The notes beneath the pieces are model-generated. The model saw nothing but the letters and a program-made list of their open reading frames with translations, ran no database searches and was not told where the DNA came from. Shown one piece after another: positions 35,571 to 48,233 of a stretch of 64,000 nucleotides of DNA. Origin of the DNA: Quillaja saponaria (Eukaryota > Streptophyta > Magnoliopsida > Fabales > Quillajaceae); NCBI GenBank assembly GCA_029379385.1, contig CM055614.1, positions 992,001 to 1,056,000 of the forward strand, in the 5' to 3' direction. Numbering within the stretch: the stretch's first letter is position 1; the number at the start of each line of letters is the position of its first letter. The position numbers were made by a program, and so were the translations under genes.

Positions 35571-38500
35571 CTAATCAGCCTTTTTTGTAGCTTCACCATG
35601 TTCTTCTTTTCTGGACTTACCAAATGATTTCTGGGTATCCAAGACAGGCATGTATGCTTCACTTGTTTTCTTGAAGAGGTCATTGGCTGCCTTGTCAGGT
35701 TCACGAGGACTCACCATCTTCTCAACGTCTTCAAATTTAGCAGTGGCCAATGGAGCTGTACCAACACTTCTGGTTGAGTTGTGTGCATCTATGGTCAGCA
35801 TAGATGTCTCATCCCTGGATGCATACCAGGAGTTCCCACAGGCAATGCATTCCAACTGGAAAAACAAACATAATCAGCATTATGAAATCATAAAAGATGT
35901 AGATGATAATTTTAAAACTCTACAGCAAAGAGAAAAAAAATGTTGAAAACCTGATAGCGGTCCCCATGTCCTGCTTGAATGATATCCCGCAAACCAACCT
36001 TGAATTCCATGCATCGTGAGCAGCGAGCATCTGTCATCTGTTTTAAGGGAAGAAAATGTAACAATTAGCAGATAACTTTACACAAAATGCAAAAGTTAAA
36101 GTTAAACTGTCATGACAAAATAAATAACCTGCATGCTCTGTGACTCATCAGGCTCCTTCTTTGCTATTTCCTCAGAAGTCAACCCTTCCTGAAGTTCAGA
36201 TATTCAGTTGAAAGTCGATGTACTCAATATAATGGACAGATCAAAAGGAGATAGGCAAATCAATGAAAACTTGAAACCACAAGCAGATTATAATTTTCCA
36301 TATCAATTGTTTCTTGAAGGTCAAATTAGAGAAAAAAATAAAACTACAGATCAGCAATCAACAATTACTGTAGTCATCACATTTTCCTATCATGTTGCAG
36401 GTAATCGTATTTAGTATTAAGTCACAAATTGAAAGGCTGAGTTATAGAAAAAACTGCATATAGATAAATCATTCACATGACAAAAACTTGTTGGTCCTTG
36501 TGGAATAAGATCAAAGACCTAACAAAACCTTACCTTTAATTCCTTAGGTGACATATTTAATATTTTCCATGGCTCCAATTCACCATTTAATAGACGTTGG
36601 GCTAGCATTTCATTGTTCTGCAAAGAGCGATTGAAAAGAAAATCAGTATGACAAAACCTTACAGCAACAAGGAGGCACATCTGGAGCATGTTCTTTTTTT
36701 TTATAACCAAACATAGCACATAATTACTACTATTATATCAGAAAACCTACATATATAATCATAGATGTTCAAACCCATACACTTAATTACAAATATAATA
36801 TTATGTTTTTTTTGCTGATTTTGAATTTAACTATTCCCAACCCATAAAAAGACACAAACAGAATAAGGTGTTCAGTAACCGAAGATCATGTGTGATTGTA
36901 CTATTTTGAAATCCAAGAACATAGCTGAATGGAATCCAAGATAGCCTTTTCTATCCATGCAAAAGCATCATCCTCAGTATTTTGTTATTCTTGACTTTTT
37001 TCTCTTTTGGTACAGACGTCATTTGTGACTAGTTTATTCCAGTGAGGCCCTTCATTCCAAATAAGATTTGTTTTCCCTTTTAGATGAAAAAGAAATGGGA
37101 GCAGAAGAGTCCTCCTCAGGAAGAAAGAAAAAACTCATGTATAGTTTTTAAAATGTAGAACCAATGTCAACTACTCAAAAAGTCAATTTTTACAACAATT
37201 TCCTAAACATTCAAACAGTAACTGCTGGTCTCAGAAAGGAACTTCTTACTAACAAAAAGTCCCTTGGGTTACCCTTATTTGGGTTCTTTTTTTCTTTAGC
37301 ATGAAGAAAGGGACATCTCTTACTAGTCCGATCCTTGCTTAATCCAATTGCCCATCCAAGCAAGCCACATGTGTAGCCACTGCCTGGAATTCTTTTTGGG
37401 ATGCCATCCCCGGAAAACTCGGCCATTTAGATTTTGCATACATACCCATAAAGCCTTGAATTCTGAAAATTTATCAAGCTTTAGTCCCCAATTTGATAAC
37501 TGTTACCCAGAAGGGGGGAGGGGGGGGGGGGGGGTGTTGCTGATAAAATTCAGGCTACATAACAGCACTTCTGCAAAACCCATGAGTTCATGGCCAAGTA
37601 TAAACACTACCCCAGAAGGAACCATAGGACTCCATCCGTTACTACATAGTCACACAAACTTCCAGGAATATAGACATTTCAATTTGGCTAAGCATACCCA
37701 ACAACCTGGTTATACAGCCTTCTATAAACTGCAAAAAAAACTACTAATCCTCATATACATACTGCAAGAAAAAAACACGAAATGCATTTACCATAAGCAG
37801 AAGAAAAGTGGTGTACACATTATCCATACAAATGTGCTGTAGTGACGCAGAGGCGTTGATGCTAATACAGTTTTTATTAGAAGAAGAAAAGGTGGTATAC
37901 ATATTATCTTATACACGAAAAAGTAGCCTTCTAACCTTGAGATTAAACAATAGTTGCCGTAGTTTCTGGTTATACTTCAGGAAATCTGATCCAAGAGCAC
38001 CATGTGAAGCATTTTCAAGTGCAACTACGGCTGGAACTGCAGCATCAGGCCAGATAAAAGACCTGTGACCCTGAAAAGTGCAAGAAACAATGATTGAAAT
38101 CATTAGTTTTCTTTCTCCCCTACGTGTCCATGCCCAATTCTCATGAATCAGGATAACATACAAGACTCCAAACTCCGAAGCTAGTTACAGAAAATCATTA
38201 ACTACCTTCTGAATTTTTCCTTGAGATTCTGAACTGTTTCCCTTCTCATCATTCTGTATGTTGTCACCGGCGTTGCACACATACTGGATTCCTTGGAGCA
38301 GTCTTTCCAGCCATTTGTCACGCTGGTTTTCTCCATTAAGTGCGTTAAACTTTGCCAATATGCCATAATACTCAGACACATTAGTTATGCAACTTCCAGG
38401 AGTTTCACGCTGATCAGGCTTGTTTGCTGCCTCCTCCTCCCTTGAAACATCAAGAGGTGAAAGGTTCTTTCTTCTGAAACTTCTTTTACTCTTCAACTGA

Positions 38501-41037
38501 TCTTCCTGATCAGCAAGGGCATCTTCAGTCTCAATATCAGGTAGATCAATCAAACGTGACATAGTTTTCTGAACAAGGAGATCAATCTCATGCTGCTTAT
38601 TATCCTCGTAGTCTTTATCAGTTAGCTTCCAGAGTTTCAGTTCTACAGTGTCGTAAACTTTTTGCACAATGAATCCAGGGTATTGTTTACGATTTGGAAG
38701 CTGCTTGTGCACAGGAACAAAGTGCACCACGCATTTGTGCATAACAGATTCTGCCGGAACCTCATCGCGGTGGAAACTATAAAACAGCTCTCTTGTATCA
38801 CGAGATTGCCAGCTTCCACCACCTTTTCTCGCTGCTTCTTCAGGACGATAAAACCACTGTCCAGTCACCATCATGCCATCTTTGGCCTGTGTAATATCCT
38901 GTAAGCAGAATAATTATTCCATAGAAAACCAAAAGGTCAAAAAAGCATTCCACATGCATTTTATTTTTTAAAAAACTGAGATTATCAATTCCAATGCACG
39001 AAAACAAAAAAACTGTCAAATCATGTTATATATATCTACAATGAGTTCAAATTAGTAAAAATGCAAGAGGAACCAGGAAAAAAAAAAATTTAACAGACAT
39101 CTAATTGCAACACATACATGTACAAATACATTCCCGGAAGAGACTAGAAATTAACATGTCAATGTCACTGATTTAAAGCCATCCACATTATGAAGTAAAC
39201 TAGGGTTTAGCAAGAAAAAGTAATCAATAAGTACAAGGTGACAACAAAATGCATCCTTCAAGAGCATCAGAAGAATAAAAGGTTGGAGATAAGAAAGCCA
39301 TTCTACACTACAAGCAGTAGACTATCAATAGCAGGAAGAAAAAACTTCAACTTGTTTCTCTCCTGATGCTTTCACCAATTTCTTAACCAATTCACCATAA
39401 AATTAAGAAGAATGTAGAGTCTTCCTTCAAGCTTGGAGATACAAAAGCCATATCCCACAACAATAAGACAGGAAGCAGAGATTTATCAATAACATTAAAA
39501 AAAGAACATTACAGTCATCACTTAACTAAAGAAGTGGCCTTACAAGTTATACCACAACGTTATCTGCTCCCATAAGAATGAAGTATTAACAGTGTTGCAG
39601 GCAATATCCCCTGATAGAATTAATAAATTAATATCACCCACTAATAAAAATACCATCAGTTGTCCCTGAAACAGAGTTGATCCAGCCCTTTCTTAAAATG
39701 ATATACATTTCAATACTTTCAAATCTGTAGCTTAATTCATGAAAAAAGAACCAAAATGGTAAAAAATAAATATATATATTTGATAAGAACTAAAAGGATT
39801 GCAAGCGAATTACCTTAATAATTGCCACATAAGGCTTCTGATTTCTATCTTCGGGAACCAGAAGTACAGGGTCCTCCTGCAGATATAACCCATAAATTAA
39901 TCACAGAACAACAGAGAAAACCAACAAAGACTAAATATTTCTTACAAACAGATACAAAAAGGTGAGGACCCGATTTGGATTTGAAATGAATGAACATACC
40001 TAATACAAAGTGTCACAGATATTCAAAATATATGATCGTCTAGTTCCCCAATTTCAGGTAAGGTCAGTGTTGTGATAAAATTAAAGAAACTTAAAATGAT
40101 GGATCAATAACCAAAACCATTTTCCTCAATAAAATGTTGAATAAAACCTATTCATCCAAGTCTAAATCTATTAAAAGCTAAGAGATACAAAACTCCAAGT
40201 TATTAGTTCCAGCAACTAAACTTAGACAATTATGGAGAATTCCATCAGAAACTGCTTCTTCTTATTTGTCTCTTCTTTTTATAATAATTGGCAAGTCAGT
40301 CTCCCACGGAAAGCATGAAAACGCACACGAGGAGGCTTTTCAAACCATACACCTTGAAGAGAAGGAGGCTCCCTTAGACGCAAAGGTCTTTTTCTAATCT
40401 AGCATCTAAAAACAATAGATCAAAAATTGCATGCAGTAACCAAAATGAAGAATGAAGCAAAGTTCCTAATCCATCACAGCCATTTCAATCATAGAAACGG
40501 TTGCCACAACTCCATAAGACATTCCCCCTCAATCCCTTCCCTGGTTTTACCGAGTAAACACCGAAATCAGAATATAGTAGCCCAACCTAAAGCGAACTTT
40601 TTTTTTACCAATTCAACCAGACAAATAGAAGACAACGGATCAATTAAGCAGGTTATGAATACAAGCACTGAGAACTAAAAAACAAAACGTACTAGCTCAT
40701 ATCGATTCCCATCAAACTCAAACGAAGCATAATGAGTCCTCCTCCCTCTTCCTTTTCCAGAAACCCTAACAGGATCCCCAACAGGTTTGGCGTCCTCTTG
40801 AGGTTGTTCCTCTTCTTGGTCACCACTCTGCGACCCTTCCTCCTCCTTCTCGCTCTTTTTGCTCTTCTTCTCGTCCTCATCCTCCTCTTCTTCCTCTTGA
40901 AGCTTCATCTTCTTCCGCCTCCGCTGCTTGGAGTGGTTCCCTCTCGAATTGGAGGGTTTTTGTTGTTGCTGCTGACGCGGTGGTGCTTCATCTTCTTCAT
41001 CGCTTGTAGACACCTGAGCAAACCTTCGATTGCCCAT
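35571..41037 (-). CDS. AIPP3: BAH-domain and TFIIS-like chromatin protein (AIPP3/BDT1 type)
   Basis: Eight exons (41037-40693, 39876-39814, 38898-38206, 38070-37936, 36617-36534, 36188-36129, 36037-35951, 35855-35571) give an intact 583-residue protein. It starts with MGNRRFAQVSTSDEEDEAPP, then a polyQ and a Lys/Glu-rich stretch. The BAH domain runs from about residue 100 to 260 (DPVLLVPED, VTGQWFYRPEEA, RELFYSFHRDEVPAESV). A TFIIS-central-like region follows (YNQKLRQLLFNLKNN, LNGELEPWKILNMSPKEL), then a zinc ribbon with CSRC and CIAC pairs. Family knowledge: Arabidopsis AIPP3/BDT1 reads repressive histone marks and works with PHD proteins in gene silencing and RNA processing. The length fits that family. 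Assignment to AIPP3 rather than a sister paralogue is inferred. Confidence 0.88.
37513..37534 (+). repeat. Poly-G tract in an intron of the BAH gene
   Basis: Six G, one A, then fifteen G on the plus strand lie in intron 4 of the minus-strand gene, so the transcript carries a C-run. Such tracts can form G-quadruplexes and are often misread in assemblies. Confidence 0.85.
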
Positions 41038-41846
41038 CTTTCCAAATGCTGCTCACTCACAATATCGCAATGCTAAGCGCTTTGTGTTCGTCGCACTAAA
41101 TTCTCTTGTCCCGCTTTCCCTCTTCTACGCTGGGATGTCTATCTTACAATTCAGATAATCGGGGTCGTCACTCGCCTTGTCATTCTGCATTCATACCTCG
41201 TGTTCACTTTGTGCTTGCCCTGTGTTTTCATTTATAGGCAAATTAAAATATAAAAATGCTAATAATAATAATAATAAATTAATATATATATAAACCAATT
41301 AGTACTTTTACATAGGTCATAGGTGTCCAATTAGAAATTGAATTTTAACATTAAGAAATGACCTTAACTTGATATTTGATAATATGCCAAGAAAATTAAT
41401 AAAAATCAATCGTTATAGTTCATTCATGTGTTCATGTGTTCATTTGTTCATCTAGTATATGACATGGTAAGTCTCTTTAGTTTAATTTTTTTAGCAAACC
41501 TTCCAGCTACAAAAAGAACAACAAAAAATAATAAATTTGAAGTTAATTGTGTATTGCCATGACTTGTTGAGAAATGTGGAAGCTAAATACATCCCAGTCA
41601 AGGCAACTTCACTGCAGATTTCTGAGCAAGCTTCAGTCTTTTTCATAATCATGAAGTTGGTGTCCTTTTATTTAATCAACCTTGAAAAGAATTACAAGAG
41701 ATCCTGAATCAGACTATATTTCAAAAGGCCTCAACTCTGCCTTGCCCTTCAGGCATATCTCAGTTGCTAGATTTCTTCCAAAATTCAACATAAACAGAAG
41801 ATAGCATTCTCCAGTCCAGTGGCAATCTAAAACCTAACTGCCCCAG
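41038..41846. other. Spacer between the BAH gene promoter and the Rpp21-like gene end
   Basis: This is the promoter and leader of the BAH gene (41038 to about 41200), then A/T-rich sequence with ATA/AAT runs at about 41258-41290, then the likely 3' UTR of the Rpp21-like gene. No other gene is seen. Confidence 0.5.
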
Positions 41847-43355
41847 TTATAAAAAGAATGGTATCGTCAAATTAGCAACACTTCGACTGTTATCATGCCC
41901 GCTGCTCTGAGCGATTTCCTTCAAACTAGTCCAAGATTTTCTTCGTCGTTTGCTTGATGACCCTCCAGTTTTTTCTGCATCTGCTGGGGCAGTAATGCCT
42001 GCAGGTCCAGCTGCTTTCTTGGATGCTGACCTCTTTCTCCTCTTTGTTTCCAATAAGGTAGTAACATTTCTTAATGATGGAGTTGCAGGGCTCTCCATAA
42101 TAGGAATATCACCTTGCACAGCTGGTGAAGCTAACAAATCTTGTTCATTGAGTCCGTCTTTGCTTCCAATCCCTTTCTCCAATTCTGATGACTTGAACAA
42201 CATTGTTTTCTGAGCTTTTGATACTGAGGATTTGGTCTTTGCAGGGTATATCTCTTTCATATATCCTTTTGGGGCCCCTCTCTTAAGATTTAGGTGTGAG
42301 CAGAAATGGCACTTGTATACCATATTGTTCTGAGTGAGTTTCAGAGATTTCTTGCGCTTATTTCTTGCCTTTGCTCTATTTGGTTCAATTCTTATGGTGC
42401 AGTTATGTCCAGGCTGCAGAACCGTTTCGCACCTGTAGTGCAGTCAAATAATAATCAGGTCATACAAATTTCATCCCGATTATTGTGGAACTTCGATGTG
42501 ATCAACTGTAAAATCTTACTGATACAAGACATAAGTGAGAAGATATTCTTCATCCAAGAAAAAGTTGATCAGAAATTCCAAAGTTCTCATTTCATCATTT
42601 GACCATATACAATGCAATTTCATTGCAACTGAATCATATTGAATTTAATGCAATAGGGACATTTAGGATTTTAGGTTTCATTGGCCAAAAACTTAGAGGA
42701 GTTCAAACCGAATGGTCAAATCAGAAGTGTTAACTACTGATTGTGAAGAAACAAAAGAATCTTGGAAAAAAAAATCATAAACAAAATTAACTACTCCAAT
42801 GGTGCAGCCATTATCATTCAGCAACAATAGATAAATAAGCACACATTTAGCTTTAAGCACAACTACAATGCCTGCACCAAAAGACTATATAAGTTGCAAC
42901 CAAATGGCATTTACAATTAGATTAGACAAGAAAAAAAAAAAAGGAATTATAAGAATATGAGGTATGGGGTTCTTTTCTGCGAGTATTATTATTCTAACGA
43001 CAAATGAATTCCAGAATTCTAATATTTCCAGTTATAGTAGCTCGCATTTCACTGCCATCAATGTTCGTATATAGGCAAACCTTTGGCAAGGAAACAATGA
43101 AGGAGATGGTGGTATCCCCATGGCCTCTCCAACAGAAGCCAAACGATTCCCAAAAAAGGCAGCCAAAGAAGTGATAGAAGCCTCCGCACTGGACCATACT
43201 GCTAACTTCTGCAAGTGGTCAAATTTCAACATGGACTTGGTATTGACCCCACCTTTTCTTTCCACTTTCCCTGTGGATTCTTCTCGCAGTGAAATCGGAG
43301 TGTGTATGCAAGATGTCAAACTTTGTGTTTTTTTTTCCTTTCCTCTCTTGCCCAT
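41847..43355 (-). CDS. RNase P Rpr2/Rpp21/SNM1-like zinc protein
   Basis: Two coding exons, 43355-43081 and 42432-41847, join as PCQ-R|CETVL and give 286 residues. The start is MGKRGKEKK in an exon whose acceptor CAG is at 43386-43384. The conserved core is PCQRCETVLQPGHNCTIRIE followed by VYKCHFCSHLNLKRG, giving the four cysteines of the Rpr2/Rpp21 zinc fold. A basic helix precedes it (LAVWSSAEASITSLAAFF). The C-terminal half is Ser/Lys-rich with SKRRRKSW and RRKRSASKK, likely nuclear localisation signals. Family knowledge: Rpr2/Rpp21/Snm1 are protein subunits of RNase P or RNase MRP; the plant relatives are larger and less studied. A non-coding first exon ends at 44831, so the 5' UTR intron is about 1.45 kb. 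Confidence 0.85.
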
Positions 43356-43407
43356 GTTTTGCTTCACCTGTCTTCGATTTCTTCTGCAGGTGCTTTGACA
43401 GAAAAAG
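43355..43407 (-). repeat. 53-bp inverted repeat, copy at the Rpp21-like splice acceptor and leader
   Basis: On the minus strand this segment runs from the end of the 5' UTR intron (CTTTTTCTGTCAAAGC), through the acceptor CACCTGCAG, to the last leader bases and the A of the start codon. A perfect reverse-complement copy is at 45904-45956. Confidence 0.95.
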
Positions 43408-44049
43408 GCCAAAGTAGAAAACCAGTATGAGATAGTACCAAAAAGGGTCTCTGGTATTGACTACTGATTTTCAATTATTTATCATGCATTCTACTAAGTT
43501 CAATAACAGCATGCCTCTATGCAATTCAGCCCACAACGACAATTTAAGGGACAAACCCAAACCAGAACATAGTGATAATCAAGAAGTTTGAAAAACTGGT
43601 ATGCTTCTTCTTTCTATTCTATGTTCTTGCATGGAAAATAGGCAGCTTTGGGCTGGTAACAAATGGGCGGTGAAGGGGTATGCAGTAAGTTGCCCATTCA
43701 AGACTTTAAAGGGTACATGTTAGCCGATTCATTTTTTGAGGGAAGAGTCTGCAATGCTTAGCTATCTTTTTCCAACGTTATGAAACAATTATTTCCAACA
43801 TTTACAAACTAAGAATAGCTATATTATATAATATCAAATATAAGGTTATTCTCTTTAACTTTCCAAAAACTTAATAGTTTTGTCCAGAAACCAACTATAC
43901 AATGATGTCGATTAGGTAAATCGTTTAGCAACCACATAACTCTTACACAAGACCAGCAATACTAAAACAAGTCTTTATTTGTTATCAAGGTAATGCAGTC
44001 CTCAGTCTTCATGAAATTTAGGCATGTACAAAATCTTTTTTTCTATTTA

Positions 44050-44298
44050 GGGTAAATCAGACTCCCTTCCCTCGAGGTTTAGTGAAATGACACAGATACC
44101 CAAAATTTGGGATAAATAACACTCTTCTCCCTCTACCCATTAAATTAACAGAATCTTATAATTTATTGATGAAATATGTTTTATTCTTGGATATAATATT
44201 ATAATATAAAGTAAATTCCATCAATAAATTATAAGATTCCGTTAGTTTAACGTAGTGTTATTTTGCTAAACCTCAAGGTAGAGGTGTGCAGTTTACTC
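44050..44298. mobile_element. Fold-back MITE, Tourist-like
   Basis: This 249-bp element lies in the 5' UTR intron of the Rpp21-like gene. Its ends are long imperfect inverted repeats of about 50 bases (GGGTAAATCAGAC at the left; the complement of GAGTAAACTGCAC at the right, both including GAGGTTTAG). An inner pair, CTTATAATTTATTGATG and its complement, extends the fold. TTA lies on both sides (44047-44049 and 44299-44301), fitting the 3-bp target of PIF/Harbinger elements. There is no coding capacity. A Mutator-like origin is less likely because I see no 9-bp duplication. Confidence 0.7.
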
Positions 44299-44994
44299 TT
44301 AAATGTAATATGATTAACTTTTTAACCATGGTTTTAATATAGAATAGACAACCTAAGTACCCAGATTAAAAACAGGTTAAAAAAGAAATTAGTCAATTAC
44401 CTTAAGCTCCTATGAATCCCTAGACATCCCCAAACGCTTCCCAAATATAAAGATTCCTGGCTTTCCTTGCATGTACCTAAAGAACACCAAACAACCAGAC
44501 ATACCCATAAAATAAATTTTCAACAATAGAAATATACACACACATATATATACATATAATGCCCCCCAATCTTCCCAAATCCCAACAGCAAAACATATAG
44601 CACCACAGCAACAAACAAAAGAAAATTACACAATTTTCAAATTACCATATTATCATTATAATATTGATCATTACCAACTACAACAAGCTCGCTCCAATAA
44701 CAGGTTTTGGAACCAACAACTAAGCCTATAGTTTCAAGCTTCATAAATTTTGACTTCAATTATTTATGCTAAATAAGAAGTAAAGCTAAAGCCCCAAAAT
44801 TTATAGATAGAGATGAAGAATAATACGAACCTAAAATCGTAAACCCTGAGATAGACCCCTGTAACTCAGAAACCAAAAGAGACGAGAGCGCCGAGAGGCT
44901 CTTGATTTGATGAAACAAATATAGCCAGCAAAAGAGGAAGAAACATGTATAGCCAGCGACAACAATCTGTCGTCGTTTTGAAGTAAGTTCAAAT

Positions 44995-45093
44995 TGGGCC
45001 TTCCAAAAATTAGGCCCTAAAGGAAGGTGCTGGGCGGAACATATAAATTCAAAATATTGGCCCTAATTTGGCATTCCTGAGTAGATAGGCCCA
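44995..45093 (-). promoter_or_regulatory. Cluster of site II (TGGGCC-type) elements upstream of the Rpp21-like gene
   Basis: TGGGCC or its complement GGCCCA occurs at 44995-45000 and 45088-45093, with further GGCCC cores between. A telo-box-like AAACCCT is in the first exon at about 44841. Clustered site II elements mark promoters of plant ribosome-biogenesis and translation genes, fitting an RNA-processing protein and placing the start site near 44970. Confidence 0.5.
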
Positions 45094-45903
45094 AAATAGA
45101 TGATAATTATGGTAAAAACGAATGACGTGGCAGAAGGAGTATCTGTGTACCTGGCCATACTATATCCTTGGATTCATTAATTGGTGAAGAAGAACCTGAT
45201 ATTGTATTCTAGAACATGGTTATACTAATCCAGACGCATCTGCCGTGTCTGCGTCAAGACTCAACTCTCACCGACCGTTGAATTCTTCGTAAAGAGTGGA
45301 TGGACCACATCCTTACTAAGCAAAACGATCTAGGGAGAAAAAGAAAGAAAAAACATTAATAATTAAAAAAGAAAGGTAGACCACATTTTTAAGAGTCCCC
45401 TAACATTCTGTTTGAATATAAATATGTAGGGAAGAAGATGAGAAAGCTGTATACTTTTTATACCATGTTTCCACTTTTTGTTCCTAACATATAAGTTAAT
45501 CTTATTATTGGGCAAGAAGTTAATAATTACTTAAAACTGCTATGGTAAACTACACTGAGCTAAATCCCTGTTTGATAATTACAAAAATATAGGAAAAACA
45601 ATCTAAATCATAAAAATTTACATCAAGGAAACCTTAGGCGACAAACCGAGAGATCGATAGGGAGGGTGGGTAGGAGTTACCTGATGAAGAAGGAGGAGAG
45701 GATGGTTATAAGAGACTGAGTGAAGCTCTGGCCGGTATTCGGAGAAGATAGATAGATACGGCGTATAAGATATGAGTATATATATCTTGAGGGAGAAGTG
45801 AGAACAGGAAGGGTCAGATAGGTTTGCCCTAAACGGCTAAACCTAGACCAAACGCACCGCTTCGAGATTTTCGTTTTCTTTTTCTTTTTTATAATATTTT
45901 GGG

Positions 45904-45956
45904 CTTTTTCTGTCAAAGCACCTGCAGAAGAAATCGAAGACAGGTGAAGCAAAACA
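45904..45956 (+). repeat. 53-bp inverted repeat, distal copy
   Basis: This is a perfect reverse complement of 43355-43407, about 2.5 kb away and upstream of the Rpp21-like promoter. Similarity ends abruptly at both sides, so only the splice-acceptor/leader piece was copied. No gene is recognised at this site. Confidence 0.95.
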
Positions 45957-48233
45957 ATTGCCTCCCAATGGGTTTCTCCGCGGGCAATGTGGCGTACCCA
46001 CCGCTATTTCTACGCGTCTTCAGCTGCTGCTTCTGCCTCCATTTATGCAATTCTTGCTGAAAACTGAAGCGGCAAACCAGAAAGTGAAAGAGAAAATGAA
46101 CGGAATGGATGTAGGAGGAAATCAAGGAAAAGGATTGGATAGGTAACTGATTTGGGAACTGCCTACACGTATGCTTGTAATTCGCTTTTTTCCGTATTTG
46201 ATTTTTTTGTAATTTTAAATTGATTTCAAAATGACATTAAAGTCCTTGATCTAAGAGAAACTATACAATTAAAAGCCAGGACACCGTTCTGGCTTTTATA
46301 GTAGTAGAGATTATAAATTTATTAAATCTACACTAGTTAATTAAGCTCATCATTTAATGAAAGATAAATAAGTTTATCAAATTTTATTTAATTAATAAAG
46401 TATTTCTTTGGCAAAAGGAAAAAACAAAAACAAATCTTTGATGATTATGAGTTGGTCGGTAGAGCTTTTTTTTAAAAAAAATTTAAAGTCAAACCCAAAA
46501 ATTTAATTAAAAGAATTTTATTTTTTCAAATCATCAGGTCAATATTCAATTTTCTTAAAAAATTATTATAATATTTTTGATGATATGTATATGTTCACAA
46601 ATAGTGACAACATTAAAAATTACTGCAAATAAGATGTCCTATACATATGTGCTTAGTGTCTAACTTATATAGATATATTAGTTAAATACACATCAAAATA
46701 CTTCTATGAAACAATTAATTTGTTAAAATTAATTTAATATGAATCGAAATCAATTCGAATAAATTTATTTTATATTGTTTCATAATTTGATCAAACTAGA
46801 TTCAATAAAAACTTAATACGATGCGCTAATCACTTGGTTATAATTATTTCCCTAGATTTGTACTTAGACTATTTAAATTATAATTTCTACTAAAAATAAT
46901 AATTATTCCAAAAATTCTTATAAAATGCCCAAGAAAAACACTAGCAAGCAAACAAACTCGGTTCTAGAAGAGACGTGCAACTACAAGGGCCAATGAGCCA
47001 TCAAGTCCTTTCAACATGACATTTATAAATTTCACATGTGAAACAAAGTGAGCAAATGTAGCTTACCTTTTCAATTGTGGGTAATTTATGCGGGGCTGCA
47101 TGGTGATGATTTTTCAATTTATGTTCTATTTATATTATATCTCTCTCTCTCTATATATATAGATTAATTTTTTTTGAAGAATATTTATATTAATGTGCTA
47201 GGTAACATAAGGTAGCTCTTTCCCTTTATATAAATCTAGAATTTTAAGTGAAGACTTAGATATTAAATATAAAATACCATGAGAATTTACGGTTAAACCA
47301 TTTCTTAGGAACAAAAAAAAAAAATTCAACCTCACCGTAGAAAGTTCCTGGCAAGGACGGATTTATAGAAGGCACGTGTCCATTTGGCCGGTTGCTTTAG
47401 CCGGCTTGACCGGTTTCGTCTTACAGGCGTACTTGCTTGGTTCATTCGTCTCCCTCCCACGTCCTAGTAGACTTACTAATTAAGTAATTATAAGGCAGCC
47501 TTATTGCAAAATAAAAGGTGAAAGAAAAATAAAAACCACAGAAAACAGCTCCTCTAATCTCTCTCTCCCTTCCACTTAGACCATAGCCATCCAGTTCCCA
47601 ATCAGCGGTCGTTCTTCCAGGTATCTTTTTGGAACTTTTTCCTTTTGTATAGATTTTAACATTTTCTTGTGTATATATTATAGAAAACGGTCTACTGGAT
47701 TGGTTGTCATCATATTTTGGTTAATTTGGAGTTCATAACAGTTGTAGTTTTTCCGGAATTTAGGTGGGTATTTGACTGTTTGCTTTATATACCGTTCTAA
47801 TTGGCGTTCCTTCCCACTACCCAATTTACTATGGGCTTTGAATTTATATTCAGTACTCGGATTCTTTTATGTTTTATGTTTGCTGATTGGATTATTTGAG
47901 TAAATGGGTATGCTTGATTTGGCGTGTAGGGAATGTTTATGGCGGTTCTTTGACGACAGGAGTGTCTGTTGGGAGAAGCCTTCTCGGTTCTTTACTTTTT
48001 CCTCGTTAAAGATGATATTTTCGTCTAATATATAGTTTTTGGCTGTACTTTAATCTGGGAAATGAGATGCTTGTTGAGAAAATTTGAACTAAAGTGCTGA
48101 ATCCTGAGTTGGGTTGGTTTAATTAGGAGACAAATTTGCCAAAATTGCCTTTATTCATTGATATTGAAGAGAATTCTTTGGCTAAAGAAGGGTTCTTGGT
48201 CAACTTTTGTTGGTTTTAGTTATTCAACATAAA

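Larger units (their letters stand above)
43408..48233. other. Rpp21-like 5' UTR intron, promoter, and gene-free stretch
   Basis: 43384-44830 is the 5' UTR intron of the Rpp21-like gene, hosting a MITE. Its first, non-coding exon lies at about 44970-44831. 45100-47540 contains no convincing gene; a minus-strand leader-like patch at 45680-46140 has only short frames. CT and TA microsatellites lie at about 47140-47161. From about 47545, a non-coding first exon of the PYRP2-like gene ends at CCAG|GTATC (about 47620), and its intron runs to about 48219. Confidence 0.45.

Noticed and set aside
40732..41076. Leucine-rich plus-strand frame
   Set aside because: It is the reverse complement of the Glu/Lys-rich N-terminus of the BAH-domain protein, which produces Leu/Phe-rich shadows. 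There is no independent support.
45677..46125. Minus-strand frames across the distal 53-bp copy as a possible gene
   Set aside because: The only similarity is the antisense reading of the 53-bp inverted copy. The frames are short and no conserved domain follows, so I treat the patch as leader-like or non-coding.
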